DNA of 64,000 bases. Source: Paramacrobiotus metropolitanus. Its lineage: Eukaryota > Tardigrada > Eutardigrada > Parachela > Macrobiotidae. The DNA lies in assembly GCF_019649055.1 (NCBI RefSeq), contig NW_026570221.1:4092001-4156000 (forward strand). The letters run 5' to 3'. A program made the translations under genes and the position numbers. The number at the start of each line of letters is the position of its first letter. The first letter of the stretch is position 1. Of the stretch, positions 36,361 to 47,565 are shown piece after piece. The notes below the pieces were generated by a model. That model was not told where the DNA came from. It ran no database searches and saw only the letters and a list, made by a program, of their open reading frames with translations.

Positions 36361-37346
36361 TCATTCCTAGTCCACGGTAATAGTGCCTTATGTATATACC
36401 ACGGTATATACCACGCCAAATTGCAAGTGTAATAGGAGCAGACAATGCTCATTTTTACACAGTGAGGTCGCATATAGAGCGTAACAAAGGCGCAGACAAT
36501 CGAAGGACGTAGCGCTGTCCCGTGAGAGCACATGAAAGAGTGGCCGAAGTCCACTCTTCTGTGTGCACACAATGTAGTGTGGCGGCACTGCATGCGCAGA
36601 ATCGGTAAGACCAAAGGAAACCGCAGTACAAAAGAAAGTTCTTCGTCCATCCTGAACAGTTTTAGAAAAACAACTTCTAAAATCAATAACAATTCGCAGC
36701 GATTTCCGAAAATTTCAAACTTTGATCATACTAAAGAAAAACCATTTTCAAAAAGAATTGTGAAGCGTTTTTGTGAAAAATGTTTATGTGCTCTTTAAAA
36801 AATAAAATAAAGCAACTTTGGGTGTACAAAAGTTTGTTTTTTTCAGTACTGGGTGGGTTTTTTTGAAAAATCGCTCCACAATACTTTAGTCATTCTAGCG
36901 GAACACTTTGCTGTGCTTGAATAAGAAATTTAAAAAGTCTGCTTGAATTGTTATTGCATCCGCAAAATAACGATTTAAAATCAGTAACTTTTACACTTTG
37001 AAATAACCCAACCGAGTTCAAACTTCTAATGTACGTAGTGAAAATATCATAGTGTTTGATGCAATGCATAGTTATCATGCAGCGCAAGCACAAGCATTGC
37101 GCCAGCGAGAACTGTCAAAAGAGGTCGAAATCGGTAGAATCTCTACTTAAGTGACCCACTCAAATGTCGACTTTGAGTGGCTCACTCAAACAAATATACG
37201 AGTACGTAGTAAGTATGCATAATAGTAAGTACCGTTATAAGCTTTCTAAAAATCGATGGAATCGAATGATGGAATCGGATCGAATGACCTGGTCCGTGGA
37301 TTGCCGTACTGTACTGTTTCCTTAGTCGGCGCTCAGTAAGTTACTT
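36361..37346. other. Gene-poor stretch
   Basis: Contains an imperfect CACTCAAA...TTTGAGTG palindrome near 37155-37180. No gene is supported. Confidence 0.3.
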
Positions 37347-37360
37347 GTGACACTACAGGT

Positions 37361-37515
37361 TAACGAGCGGCTTGATCAGCCATCCCGGTGTTTTGTTTGC
37401 TACTGCATCGACTGCTCGTTCGGACTGCTTTGTCGGCATATAATCCACAGGCGCCAAGAAGGCCTTCATTTGTTTTCGGTAGCAGATATGCTGCCAAGAT
37501 GGCTCCGCAATAATC
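37361..37515 (+). pseudogene. SWIM zinc-finger fragment (MULE- or ZSWIM-like)
   Basis: About 50 residues match the SWIM layout: RCFVCYCIDCSF, then LLCRHIIHRRQ, then LFSVADMLPRWLRNN. The Cys-x-Cys ... Cys-x-His core and the final RW are as in SWIM domains of Mutator-like transposases and ZSWIM proteins. An acceptor-like CACTACAG lies just before it. No transposase catalytic core is visible, so it is a fragment. Confidence 0.45.
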
Positions 37516-37565
37516 CGGCATCAAGTCACCCGTCAACTATTGTAACCTCAAGTCAACTATTGTAA

Positions 37566-38430
37566 CAAAGCAATTAAAGTTTGTTTAAACAAATAATTTA
37601 ATTAAGGTAATCTCCCAATATACATATCAAAAGGTTATTTGTTGGCAGATGCCTTGATGGCTGCAACACTCAAGTGTTTTTTAATGCGATTAAATTGCAC
37701 TAGTCATATCAGGAGGTGGATGGCATTTGAAAAAAGGTGGGCGAACTTTGGTGGATGACGTCTGTCAAAAAGGTCGACGATTCACGAACCTTTTACCCAA
37801 GGTCGACAGAAAAGTGCTTATCCATAAAACTGCAGACTTTTGATAGAAAGGTAGATGCGATTTCATTGAGCATCCACCATTCACACGTTCGGCTGCAGCT
37901 ATCCAAAACTAAAAGCAAAAGTATAACTGTCGTCAAAACAGAAAGATGTGCCAATGCTTGAATTGTGCTTCTGCAGAGCAAAATTTTTTTCCGCGTTGCT
38001 CACCGCTTAGCAAGCGGATCAACGGAATCCTCGGAGCCGTAACGGGGTCTGCATTGTTTGTCGTAAGCTATCGAGGGCGTTTATGTCGATCTTTCTGCAT
38101 GTACAAAGTACAAACGCCCATCTGGTTATGGTTCCAAGGAACGTAAGAACTCCTGTATGCCAATATTCATTTCAATCAATATTTCTTTTTGGTTGACCGG
38201 ATGGATTTTGGATTTGACGGTCACCTCGGTGATTGTTACAGTTCCTTGTTGCAGTTCTTAACCCTGAGGGAATTTCTTTATCCATTTGCTCAGGGCAAGC
38301 TTGCGTCAAGACTTTCAGTTTTTAGCGATGTTGACTGGCTGGTAAGCGGTTAGGAGACTCGAACCTCATGACGCATCCCAACAGTCCTTTCAATGTTTTC
38401 CTCTCCAGTTCACTATTGCTTAACCAGAGT
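37566..38430. other. Gene-poor stretch left of the first duplication copy
   Basis: No gene, RNA or repeat end is supported. Confidence 0.3.
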
Positions 38431-38986
38431 ATGGGAATACACATCGTGGAAAGCCATTCAGGTGGAATAAAAGCATATATTTTGTGCAGACGTGGATTAA
38501 GCCTTAAGGTGACACACAATAACCGGCATACGTGATGCAGTGAATGTGGATTAAGAGAAATTTATTGAGTGTTCTGTATAAGAAAAGGTTGCTGTGCCTG
38601 AGAAAAGGTAGTTCTGCTTAAGACGTCATGCAGTGAATGTGGATTTGGAGCAATTCATTGAGGTTGTTGTGCTTGAGAAAAGGTTGCTGTGTACCGGCAT
38701 AAGACGTCATGCAGTGAATGTGGATTTGGAAATTCACTGAGGTTGTTGTGTTTGAGAAAATGTTGTTGCGTATGAGAAAAGGTTGCATTATCAGACAAAA
38801 GGCGATTATATTTTATGTCGAATTTGATGCTTTGCTTTTCCATTAAGCACTGTATAGAATAATGATCTCCAGCAAGTGAACACGCGTTCTCTTCTGTACA
38901 TCTCGCAGTCGCATTACCGATTCCGCGCCTTGCAGTGCTATTATGTCAAGCAAAATAACCGTTGGGATACTGCACATATTTATTAA

Positions 38987-39998
38987 CCCTATAGAACCGA
39001 ACATATCTCACAGACGATTCTACCCAATGATGGGTCAATTGACCCAGGCAGAGTTTTTGGTCAGTTCTTCCTGAAAGGGCAGGACTGGCTAATCATAGTA
39101 AGAATAGCCCGTTTATTATTGCAGGGGCTTAAATAGGACATAAGCAAGACAACCCTGACTCCTTTAAGGATTATAGACCTCTGGTCATTCACTACGGTTA
39201 ATCGAACAGCGAAATTTTGGTTTTTCGTGGTGACCCAAAAGTTTGGGTCACCACGACCCAACGTGGTTTGAGCGCTTAGACGAAAGTTTTTTTTGAAACC
39301 AAAACGGTTAAAGAGATTGTGCTAACATTATTGAGGAATAGCCACTGCAAATAGCCTGTTTTTGTTATTATAACGCTTGGTACGAGGACATTTGGGTGCT
39401 GTGAACATACCCTTCACGATTAGGGTGCGGTGAACACCCTGGAACTAACTTTAAGAAACTTTTATTTTGAAAAAAATGTGATATCCAAGTATTTTCACCG
39501 TCTGTTTCGACAAATTCAAACCACAAATTCGACACCTTCAAACCACATTTTAAAAGATCATAGGGATTCACAATTTTAAGTCACACAACAGAAATTCCCT
39601 CCTGACATGACTTGACTGCTGCGTCCATAGCAGCATTATAACAAGCTCTGGCGACTAGATCCGTAGCTGAGATTTGTGGACAGTTGGATTTAGTACACGT
39701 AGCAAATCAGAATAATCAGTAAAAAAAGAAAAACAAACATCAGTACAACAAACTTAAAACAACAAGATATGTACTGGAAATAAACAAATATGTGCGAGTA
39801 CTCGTACTCGTACTGGGTGCTGTGCGTTTTAAACTTGGATTTAATTTTAAAATTCCGACCGTGATGCCAGTAGTGTTGCGAGCTGCAGGGCAGTCGGGTG
39901 TTCATCGCACCCTGGTATGTTCACAGCACCCAAATATCCTCGTATCGTATGCTGTTGGATGCGCTTGGGCCACCACGATCCACTCCAGTTCTATAGGG
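38987..39998. mobile_element. Non-autonomous piggyBac-type element (1,012 bp)
   Basis: Flanked by TTAA on both sides (38983-38986 and 39999-40002), with inverted ends CCCTATAGAAC ... GTTCTATAGGG. TTAA duplication plus CCCT ends are the piggyBac hallmark. Copy B of the segmental duplication lacks the whole block at the matching place. The interior has GGGTCAATTGACCC-like palindromes and no transposase frame. Confidence 0.8.
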
Positions 39999-40326
39999 TT
40001 AACTGGTTAAGCGTCCAGCGTGTTTGACACTTTGAGCTGTTTCAAAACTTTGTTCCGATCGTTAAGTTTTTGCTTTTATTTTGCAGCTGGATGGTAATAA
40101 TAATTATCCATAAAAACCCAAGATAACTGCGATAGAAGTTAGGGAAACCTAAGAAAAATGGTGCCAAATAAAATTAAATAAAGCTAAAAAACTTAGGGAG
40201 ACGTAGAGTAAATTAGTGAGAAAATTAAGAAAACTTTTAAGCTTACGTCCACAGACAGCGGCAGAATATTATAGATTTTTTGTCCATTTTTCTTCCACTA
40301 GCAGGCACTTTAGATTTTAAAAGTTA

Positions 40327-41489
40327 TTACTTCTGTGAAACATTCTTGGCAGAAGAGAATACAGATAACTGCACAGCGTGTGAAGGGGCCGATATGTGCT
40401 GATTTCCGGCACTTTGTACTGTTTCTTGGGTGGCACTCGTCCCTGGCTGTACGTCATGGCCAGGCGACACGTATGGATTGCATCGACGCAATACGTTACG
40501 AAAAAATTCCTTTAATCCAGTCCGATACTCTGTTCCCATCAGGAAGAAGATCACCTAAGTATAAAAATGGAATCTCACCGGAACACTCACCTCCCAAGAT
40601 GTATTTTAGCCGAAAACGTTCTTACCGGTGTTCCAAGATCGCCACAAGAATACAGCCCCCACATAAACAAGTTCAACTGCGGAATTTTTAAGAAAACATA
40701 AGGAAAAGCAGCCGACACGACCATCCGCGGTAAATAGCAGAACAAATCCCACAATTGGGAAGCACACAGCATCTTGCCAATGAGAATACGGCGATTGAGT
40801 GTTGCCTGCATCTTCCGATCGACTGCGCCGTCGCGGCGGAACTTTATGCGGAGTTGCGATAATAAAATCAACAAGTAAAACACAACCGTCCCAGAAAGTG
40901 GTACATGGAGACTCAGGACGCTTCTGATTTGGAGGATTTTCCAGTTGCCCGGTGCCGTCGGATGAATGGCGCAGATATTCCATGGAGGAACGAGAGTGAC
41001 GTCCCAGCCACTGCCTACAACCATGGGCAGCGAACACGCCACCGGAATCAGCCAACAAACTAGCATCGTCGCAATTGTCACTCCGCGTTTGTTGATTTTG
41101 GAGTAGTGGTGCGGAAGAACAACGGCAATCATCCGGTTGATGGACAGCATAAACGCTGCCCAGTGTCCGCTGCCGGCGAAAAGGGGATACATAAGGTAAA
41201 CATTGCGGCAGTGCGTTAATGACAACCTTGCTAGTGGGAAAAACATGGTCACCGATTGTGTTTGTCCAAGGACGGCCGTGACGACCAGATCGATGAGGAG
41301 CAAGTGGATGATCTGAATATGAGATTCCGATGGTTTGGCGTGTCGGTATAGTATGGCGATAATGAGGAGAATTATTAATAGCGACGTCAACAATGCAACC
41401 AGGGTCACGGCGAGAAACCAGCCTGTCAGCGCAAATGCGCTGATTTCAAGCGGCCTGTTGGCTACCGTAAAATTTATTGACGCGTTCAT
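40327..41489 (-). CDS. Rhodopsin-type GPCR, copy A
   Basis: Two exons: 41489-40626 and 40554-40327, with a 71-bp intron at phase 0 (CCG|GTAAGA ... ACTTAG), giving 363 aa. The start is the MNASINFT methionine, conserved in copy B; the N-terminus has two N-glycosylation sequons. Seven hydrophobic helices are visible: GWFLAVTLVALLT, HIQIIHLLLIDLVV, GSGHWAAFMLSINRM, TMLVCWLIPVACSLP, PLSGTVVFYLLILL, ASQLWDLFCYLP, and LFMWGLYSCGDLGTP joined to VIFFLMG across the splice. The DRY motif is replaced by NRM and NPxxY is reduced to a TPVIFF-type site. The Cys of loop 1 (HCRN) and of loop 2 (NICAI) are kept for the disulfide. The ligand is unknown. The open frame suggests it is functional. Confidence 0.85.
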
Positions 41490-41835
41490 GCTGGTTTGCA
41501 AGTTCTTTTAAACACACTCCGGCACGAAAATAAAAAAATTAATTAATTGGCTAGGAACTACAGAATCAAGGGCATCGATATATGGCACATGCAAGTCCGG
41601 AGATCTTTTATGTCGTTCTGTAGCGCAGACAGTCATTTTTATATTGAACTGTGATTGAACAGTTTTCAAGTGAACGCAGTCTGTACAATAAAAAATATAC
41701 TGTATTCGTGCACGCCTGGATTCATTTCCAGCAAAAGGATTTAAATGTATTTGTCTGGTTATATGTATTTGCTGATTTCCATCTGCGAAAGGATAATCTC
41801 GCTTTTGAAAAGATGTGGGAAGACAATCACGTTCG

Positions 41836-42193
41836 TTATGTGAAAAGACAATCCCGTTCTTGCACCACATTCAGATAATACCACCGTGCGGTCTCAGCGC
41901 ATTTGAAGAACGACGCGTGACCTTGCTTACTCTTTGAATCCCAAAAGATAATGCTATATTTACTGCTGAAAAGCTTCTCTGTACTGTAGCCGCTCCATAA
42001 GAACGCAATATAAACAAACCCTGCCAGCACTGAAAAAGTCACTGTGCTGCCCTTTGCAGTATAAGACCATTACGTCCTCCCCGACCCATTTAATAAACGG
42101 ACAGTTCGAATCACATATTCCATCACGCAAACGCAACGTTAACTGGCTAGTACGGGCTACAAACTTCAATATAAAATCCACTTCTGGTAGCAA
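41836..42193 (-). pseudogene. Decayed remnant of the gene upstream of the GPCR, copy A
   Basis: The segment matches both ends of the two-exon gene at 58528-59420 in copy B (LPEV, VARTSQLTLRLRDG, KWVGED, CKGQH at one end; EKLFSSKY and SKSKQGHASF at the other), but about 590 bp between them are missing and the frame is lost. Confidence 0.55.
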
Positions 42194-42398
42194 AGTTCTA
42201 CCGTAGCATGAATTCGTGTCCGGTCATTTTGCCTAAGCCTAAATTCGTATCCAGATGTTTCTGCCTGATCGTATATTCTTTCGTATCCGATCGTTTCTAT
42301 TTGAACATAAGCTGATATCTGAACGTAATAGTAACATTAAAGGTTAGGCAGGAACGCCAGGCTACGAATTAAGGGTTGGGCATAAACGTCCGGCGGCG

Positions 42399-42937
42399 AC
42401 GTTCGGGCAATTGCCAATTATGCCGAAACATCCGCTTACCAACTGATAAAAAAAATATGGGACTGCGCCACTGTTTGAACGATGGAAACACCAGGAAGCA
42501 ATATGGCTGTACAAAATTCTGCACCTGAAGAAATTCAAAGCGCCCCGTTACCTCACCGAAATGATCGTCGTAAAGCACGATTTCAAACCGTACAGCCTTC
42601 GAAGCGGAAACAGGACTTTTATCGAAGGACCTGGAAGGACAAGGGCGGGGAAATCCATTTTGGCGTGGCGGCTGAACAACGTTATGAGCCATCTAGCCGA
42701 GGCCGGAAACAATATTCTTAGTAGCAGTTCGCTTGCTGTTTTTCGTAATGCAGTAAATTACGAAAAACTTGATGTCTTCAGTTTCTAAGTTCTTCTCTTT
42801 TATTAGTGGCTTTTGCTTTAATTTCATTTCGATGCCCGTTATTTAGCCAGGTTAAAATTCCCAAGCTAGATTTCGATCCTAAGCCCTTAATGGGTTACCT
42901 GCCTGTGGTGCAATAAACAATAATAATAATAATAAAC
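42399..42937 (+). mobile_element. 5'-truncated LINE, 3' end
   Basis: The last part of a LINE ORF2 (FKPYSLRSGNRTFIEG, SILAWRLNNVMSHLAEAG, SSSSLAVFRNAV), its 3' UTR (TAGCCAGGTTAAAATTCCC ... TTAATGGGTTACCTGCC) and an AATAAACAATAATAATAAT tail. The same family lies at 47.6-49.4 kb in reverse. Copy B has an empty site at the matching place, so the insertion came after the duplication. Confidence 0.75.
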
Positions 42938-43429
42938 GAATTTACACTTAATATAAGGGTGCCAGATCGAAAAAGCAAAAAAAAACTGGCTGAGCAAATT
43001 TACAGCGAACGTTTTAGCGTCTCCCGGACATTTTCGACGGTATAAGCGCCAAAATGTCCGCCGGACATTCTGTGCCTACAATGACCTTTTGGACGAGGCG
43101 GAATAACGTTTTGGACGGTCACACTCGTGATACAGTGTGTATGGGCGGTGCCTCCGGCGAGATACTAGGCTGATGTTATATACGGTGGATAACATAAGAA
43201 TTTGCAACGGAGTCAATGGTTGAGTTTTCCCAACGTACGGTCCTCGTTGTTTTATCTTCAAAAATTCTATGTGTCATGAACAAAACCAGTACGAAAATGC
43301 ATTTCTTGAATTCTCAAAAGGAAATTGGCAAGAAGGTATAATTACTTTGATGCATGCATCGGTCTAACTAGTGAGGTACGTATTTGTGTTAATTATTTGC
43401 GGAGGATTCAGTTTTTTGGTAAAATTATT

Positions 43430-43696
43430 GGTGTCCGGCATGGGGGACATTATTGCCGGAATGAAATTACTGGTGTCCGGCATGGGGGACATTATTGCCG
43501 GAATGAAATTATTGGTGTCCGGCATGGGGGACATTATTGCCGGAATGCATTTATTGGTGTCCGCCATGGGGGACATTATTGCCGGAATGAAATTACTGGT
43601 GTCCGGCATGGGGGACATTATTGCCGGAATGAAATTATTGGTGTCCGGCATGGGGGACATTATTGCCGGAATGAAATTACTGGTGTCCGGCATGAG
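43430..43696 (+). repeat. 42-bp tandem satellite, about six copies
   Basis: The unit starts GGTGTCCGGCATGGGGGACA and continues TTATTGCCGGAATGAAATTA. The period is 42 bp (14 codons), so several frames stay open on both strands; they are artefacts. Inverted, more diverged copies lie at 44735-44880. Confidence 0.9.
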
Positions 43697-44734
43697 GGCC
43701 TTATTGGCAAAGTTTGACGTCAGGTAGCTGGAATGAGATTTTCTCATTCGTTAATAAGTAGAAATGGGAGAGAAAAATTTTACCTCTTGCCTAATAGATC
43801 ATATTTGAGGTAACGGCACTGCTCTAATTTATGAATCTTCAACTTTCGAACCTAAGGTTTGTGTGAAGCACCCTGGACTCCGTTATCACAGCGAGCACTG
43901 ATCGGTCACGTCGAGCACTACCGGCTGGAATGCCTGATGTACTTAAATCGACGCCCGAGAAAATTATTATACTGCTGCATTATCTAAATAAACATAAATT
44001 GTAATTTGAAAACAGTGAATCTATTTAATATTGTACTAATTTAAAGGGCCCCCGGACTTTTTAAATTAGTACAATATGCAGCCAGGTTGGTGCCGTTTTT
44101 ACAATAAATTACTGTAGGCCAGTCGTCAACAAATAAATAATTATTTAACTTTTACTTGTTTGTCCTACAGAGTATGTGTCCAGCAGTGGACCAGCACCTA
44201 TTGCACTTAAAGATTTGATGCTGAGACCACGTTTCAAATTGCAGTGAGATCACAATCAGAGCAGACCCTTTAAAAATGCAACCGGACCCATCTACCGTAA
44301 AATCCTTCCTTCCACTTAAAATTTGACAAAAATTCCGTTGTCACTCTAGCCCAAAAGTGATAAGACTGTCCCAACTAGGCGTGCAACGTAATACACCTGA
44401 GAACACACCATGCGCCCAACTCTTGTGTGACCTTTACAATTTGAATTTGGCACTGTCGAATAATTTTACGGTGACCTCACTTGCACGCCCGCCAAGCAGC
44501 GACGAAACATTAGAAATTTTCGTTTGTGACAAAAACTTGTTCAAAGTTTACCAGATGCCGACTCTAGCTTGTTTATTTACAGAATAAACCCCAGATGTTA
44601 TGCTCCAACAAAATTTAAAAGCAAGCATAACTTTTTTGGCCATAGCTTTGTAAGGCTTCTTTTCTTTAGTCTGGCACCTCCATCTTCCCGCATATGCAAT
44701 AGACATCCCTGTTGACATTAAAGTTGGTCAAAAT
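43697..44734. other. Spacer between inverted satellite arrays
   Basis: No gene is recognised. It holds a palindrome at about 44030-44078 (TTGTACTAATTTAAA and reverse complement around a GGGCCCCCGG core). Confidence 0.4.
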
Positions 44735-44880
44735 AATGTCCCCCATGACGGACACCAGTAATTTCATTCCGGCAATAATGTCCCCATGACGGACACCAGT
44801 AGTTTCATTCCGGCAATAATGTCCCCCATGCCGGAGACCTGGAAGTTTGTTATGGCAATAATGTCCCTACGGTAACCAGT
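44735..44880 (-). repeat. Inverted partner array of the 42-bp satellite
   Basis: About two and a half units in reverse orientation (ATTCCGGCAATAATGTCCCCCATG ... GGACACCAGT). A further related GGGGGGACATTTTTGCCGG stretch occurs near 45050-45080. Confidence 0.75.
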
Positions 44881-45080
44881 GTCCCTCAGTTGTTTTAGAC
44901 AGGTAACGCTGTGGTAACGCTGGTGGCAGCTTTTCAAAGGTCACCGATTGACCTGAAAATCAGCTTTCCGTTGTAGGTCCCCCATGTCACCATTCTGGCC
45001 AAAGGGTTACGGTTTTGGAGATGGTGGCAGGGGGGACACGGCAAAAATGTCCGGGGGGACAGGGGGGACATTTTTGCCGG

Positions 45081-46145
45081 TCACAAACGTGCCTGACCCC
45101 TGCAGTAGTTTATTCAGTTTTCGCCTTACTACGCTGTAAAGCGCCTTCCCGGGCGGGTGCGATTGCCTTTCTTGCAGAACTGCATGCGATTTAAGGCAAA
45201 TTTTCTAGGTTTTCAGTAGATAAGGCAAGATGGTGTTCGAGAAAGGCAAACGGGGCAACTTGGAATATGTATTCAAGGTTTTGGAATATGTATTCAAGAT
45301 TTGACCATCGCATTGATTATTCCGCGCAACTAGCGGACCCCGCGCAAATTGCGCGGAATAAATAGTGCGATGGACAAATCATAACCTAGTGCAAAAATTA
45401 AATTTCGTGACTGCAGTCTGCAGGTAAAGCATAGGTTTTATGGACAAAGCATAAAACTCTACAATATATCAAAGTTCACAGATGACGATATTGTCTACTG
45501 GAAAATTTCCCTATCGCATCAATCGACTGCAGAGATGACCTTAAACTTGAAATGCGAAATTTTGCGCCTTAGAGCGGAGAAATGTTTTCATTAGTTTCCC
45601 ATCTACTTCTTAATTCCCAGATCAGTTAACCAAAACACGGGTGTGGCTGCGTGCACGAGTGCTTGCACGGGTATGGGCTGCGTGCACGGAGTTCGGACAC
45701 CGGCGTTGGCTGTGTGCACGGGGGACCTTTTTGGGTCCGCACGGGTGTTGGCTGTGTGCACGGCTTTCTCGATTTTATGATTTTCTGATTTTCGAGTTTT
45801 GTCGTAACATTTATAGTTTTCCGGTCTTTTTCAACCACAACAGGTGTTTCGATCGATTTCTGACATATTTTTTCATGTTTCATAATCTAGAACTAGTTAC
45901 AGATACTTTTTTTTACGGCTTAGAGTATTCCCTATACGGCCTGATGCAAGTGGGAATGGTCGCTGTTGTCAGTTGCATGCTTTAAAAGCGGCCATCAAGT
46001 GTGTTCGCATTAGACCCTGCTCAAAAGTGACCATTCCTGGATACAGCAAATTTCGCAATACTTGCTGCAGGTACTTAACTGTATTCTCGTTGAAAAATTA
46101 TGGTTTAAGTGAGTAAGTGAACTAAGTTTCCATAAGTAGTAATTA
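45081..46145. other. Gene-poor stretch with small repeats
   Basis: A hairpin at 45299-45384 (ATTTGACCATCGCATTGATT / AATAGTGCGATGGACAAAT around GCGCGGAAT) and a degenerate minisatellite at 45630-45765 (GGCTGTGTGCACGGG units). Nothing coding is supported. Confidence 0.45.
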
Positions 46146-46266
46146 CCGTAAAATCCTATATTAACGCCCCCGCCCCCGTGATAAACGCCCCCCTGCGGTT
46201 TCAAGCGCCCTCTCCCGAAGCTCTCGAAACACTAAAGGCCCAGGGCGTTAATATCGGATTTTACGG
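46146..46266. mobile_element. 121-bp mariner-type MITE
   Basis: Inverted ends CCGTAAAATCCTATATTAACG ... CGTTAATATCGGATTTTACGG (about 25 bp), flanked by TA on both sides as in Tc1/mariner insertions. No coding capacity. Confidence 0.75.
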
Positions 46267-46319
46267 TATGTAAAAAATTGTAACTAAAATGTACATTTAA
46301 ATTTAAATTAAGATTTAAA

Positions 46320-46450
46320 TAATCGACCGGAACGAAGCGAAGGTCCTCTTAATTCAACACCAATGCATTCTTTGATTTCTGTCCGTTACGGAAATTCGTT
46401 ACGGAAGTACGAGTAATTACGGAAATTCGTTACGGAAGTACTCGTACTAC
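46320..46450 (+). repeat. Dispersed repeat, inverted partner at 51105-51230
   Basis: Shares GCGAAGGTCCTCT ... AATGCATTC ... TTGATTTCTGTCCGTTACGGAAA with the reverse complement of 51105-51230, including the local TTACGGAA tandem units. Confidence 0.6.
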
Positions 46451-46589
46451 CTGTTTTACTACAGGGACCCCTTTCTATTAGATGAATTTTGAACCCCGTT
46501 TATTCAGCGGACTAAAGGCGCACATTTTTATTTTTTTCCCGGAGTGTAATATGGGATTTCACTTTCAAAGGGGTTTTCGTGCGCGAGTG

Positions 46590-47190
46590 TGCTCCGGGCT
46601 CCGTACACGAGACATTACAGGTATTTCGGTCACCCGCCCAACTAATGAGCTCTGTCCACTAGAAAGGAGTGATAGCTCAGTAACTAGCTCACCTAGTGGG
46701 CTCCGTGCACAGAACAGTAGTGGTAGCTTGGTCACCCATTCACCTGACGGGCTCTCTGCACCTGCACTAGACTGTTGTGATAGCTCGGTCAGTCGTTACA
46801 CTGGACAGTAGCGTTGGCTCGGTTACTTGTTCACCTAACGGGCTCCGTACACTGAAAGCAACGTTAGATTGGTCTTAGAAGCTAGCTAGAGTTAGCATTA
46901 GCTTAGAAGAAACAGATGCGGCTTCGCCTCCGCGTTTCTTGTAATCCAGGGCCCGAATCAATGAATAGCTCGTTTACACATTTACGTAGCGTTTTGAGCA
47001 CTAGATAGTGGTGGTAGCTCGGTCACTCACTGTCAATTAGCGATTTTGCTCACTGGACAGTAGTGGCAGCTCGGTAATTCACTCACTCAATTAGCGATTT
47101 TGCTCACTAGAAGGCAGCGGTAGCAAGGTAACTCACTCATTCAGTTAGCGATTTCGCTCGCTGACCAGTGAAGGTATCTGGGCCACTCAT
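46590..47190. repeat. Minisatellite of about 55-60 bp units
   Basis: Units such as CACTGGACAGTAGTGGCAGCTCGGT followed by CACTCACTCAATTAGCGATTTTGCT recur with divergence. The left half uses a GGGCTCCGTACAC variant. No gene. Confidence 0.65.
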
Positions 47191-47565
47191 TCAACTAAAA
47201 ATAACAAATGCGGCTATTTGCTTTTAGCAATTGTTTAGAAGAGTGGTCCTGCCAAAATCGAACATCGCGATGTCCGTATGGTTAAAGTTTCCATTATATT
47301 TAAATGAATATACTCCTCTGTCGTGCATAACTTAGCCTCGCTAAGAGGAACGCCCGAAAGGTGACCACAGAAACTTTGTTACATCCTCCGCAGTACGCAT
47401 CTACCGTTTCAATTTTCTGCGGCTAGCTGAAGCTGGACTATCTTTTGAAACTAGACAGCCGCTCTATTGTGAGCATTGGCGATATCGAAGTGTTCGTCCC
47501 ACAGCTCGTCTTTCGTGTTGTGAGACAACATATGGCGGGAGTGCAGGATATTCTTATATTTATTT

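Larger units (their letters stand above)
38435..43350. repeat. Segmental duplication, copy A
   Basis: Co-linear with 55715-60055 in the same orientation. Anchors include GTGGATTAAGCCTTAAGGTGACACAC at the left, the whole GPCR gene, the ACGCAACGTTAA block near 42135 and the GGTATAAT block at the right end. Copy A differs by a piggyBac-type insertion (38987-39998), a LINE insertion (42399-42937) and loss of about 590 bp from the gene upstream of the GPCR. Confidence 0.85.

Noticed and set aside
43430-43696. CRISPR-like array
   Set aside because: Units are contiguous with no variable spacers, and the DNA is eukaryotic.
43325-43747. Long open frames on both strands encoding 14-residue repeats
   Set aside because: They follow from the 42-bp satellite, whose period is a multiple of three; no protein evidence beyond the repeat.
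46482-46811. 109-residue plus-strand ORF
   Set aside because: Overlaps a degenerate minisatellite; the Ser/Thr-rich pattern comes from the repeat.
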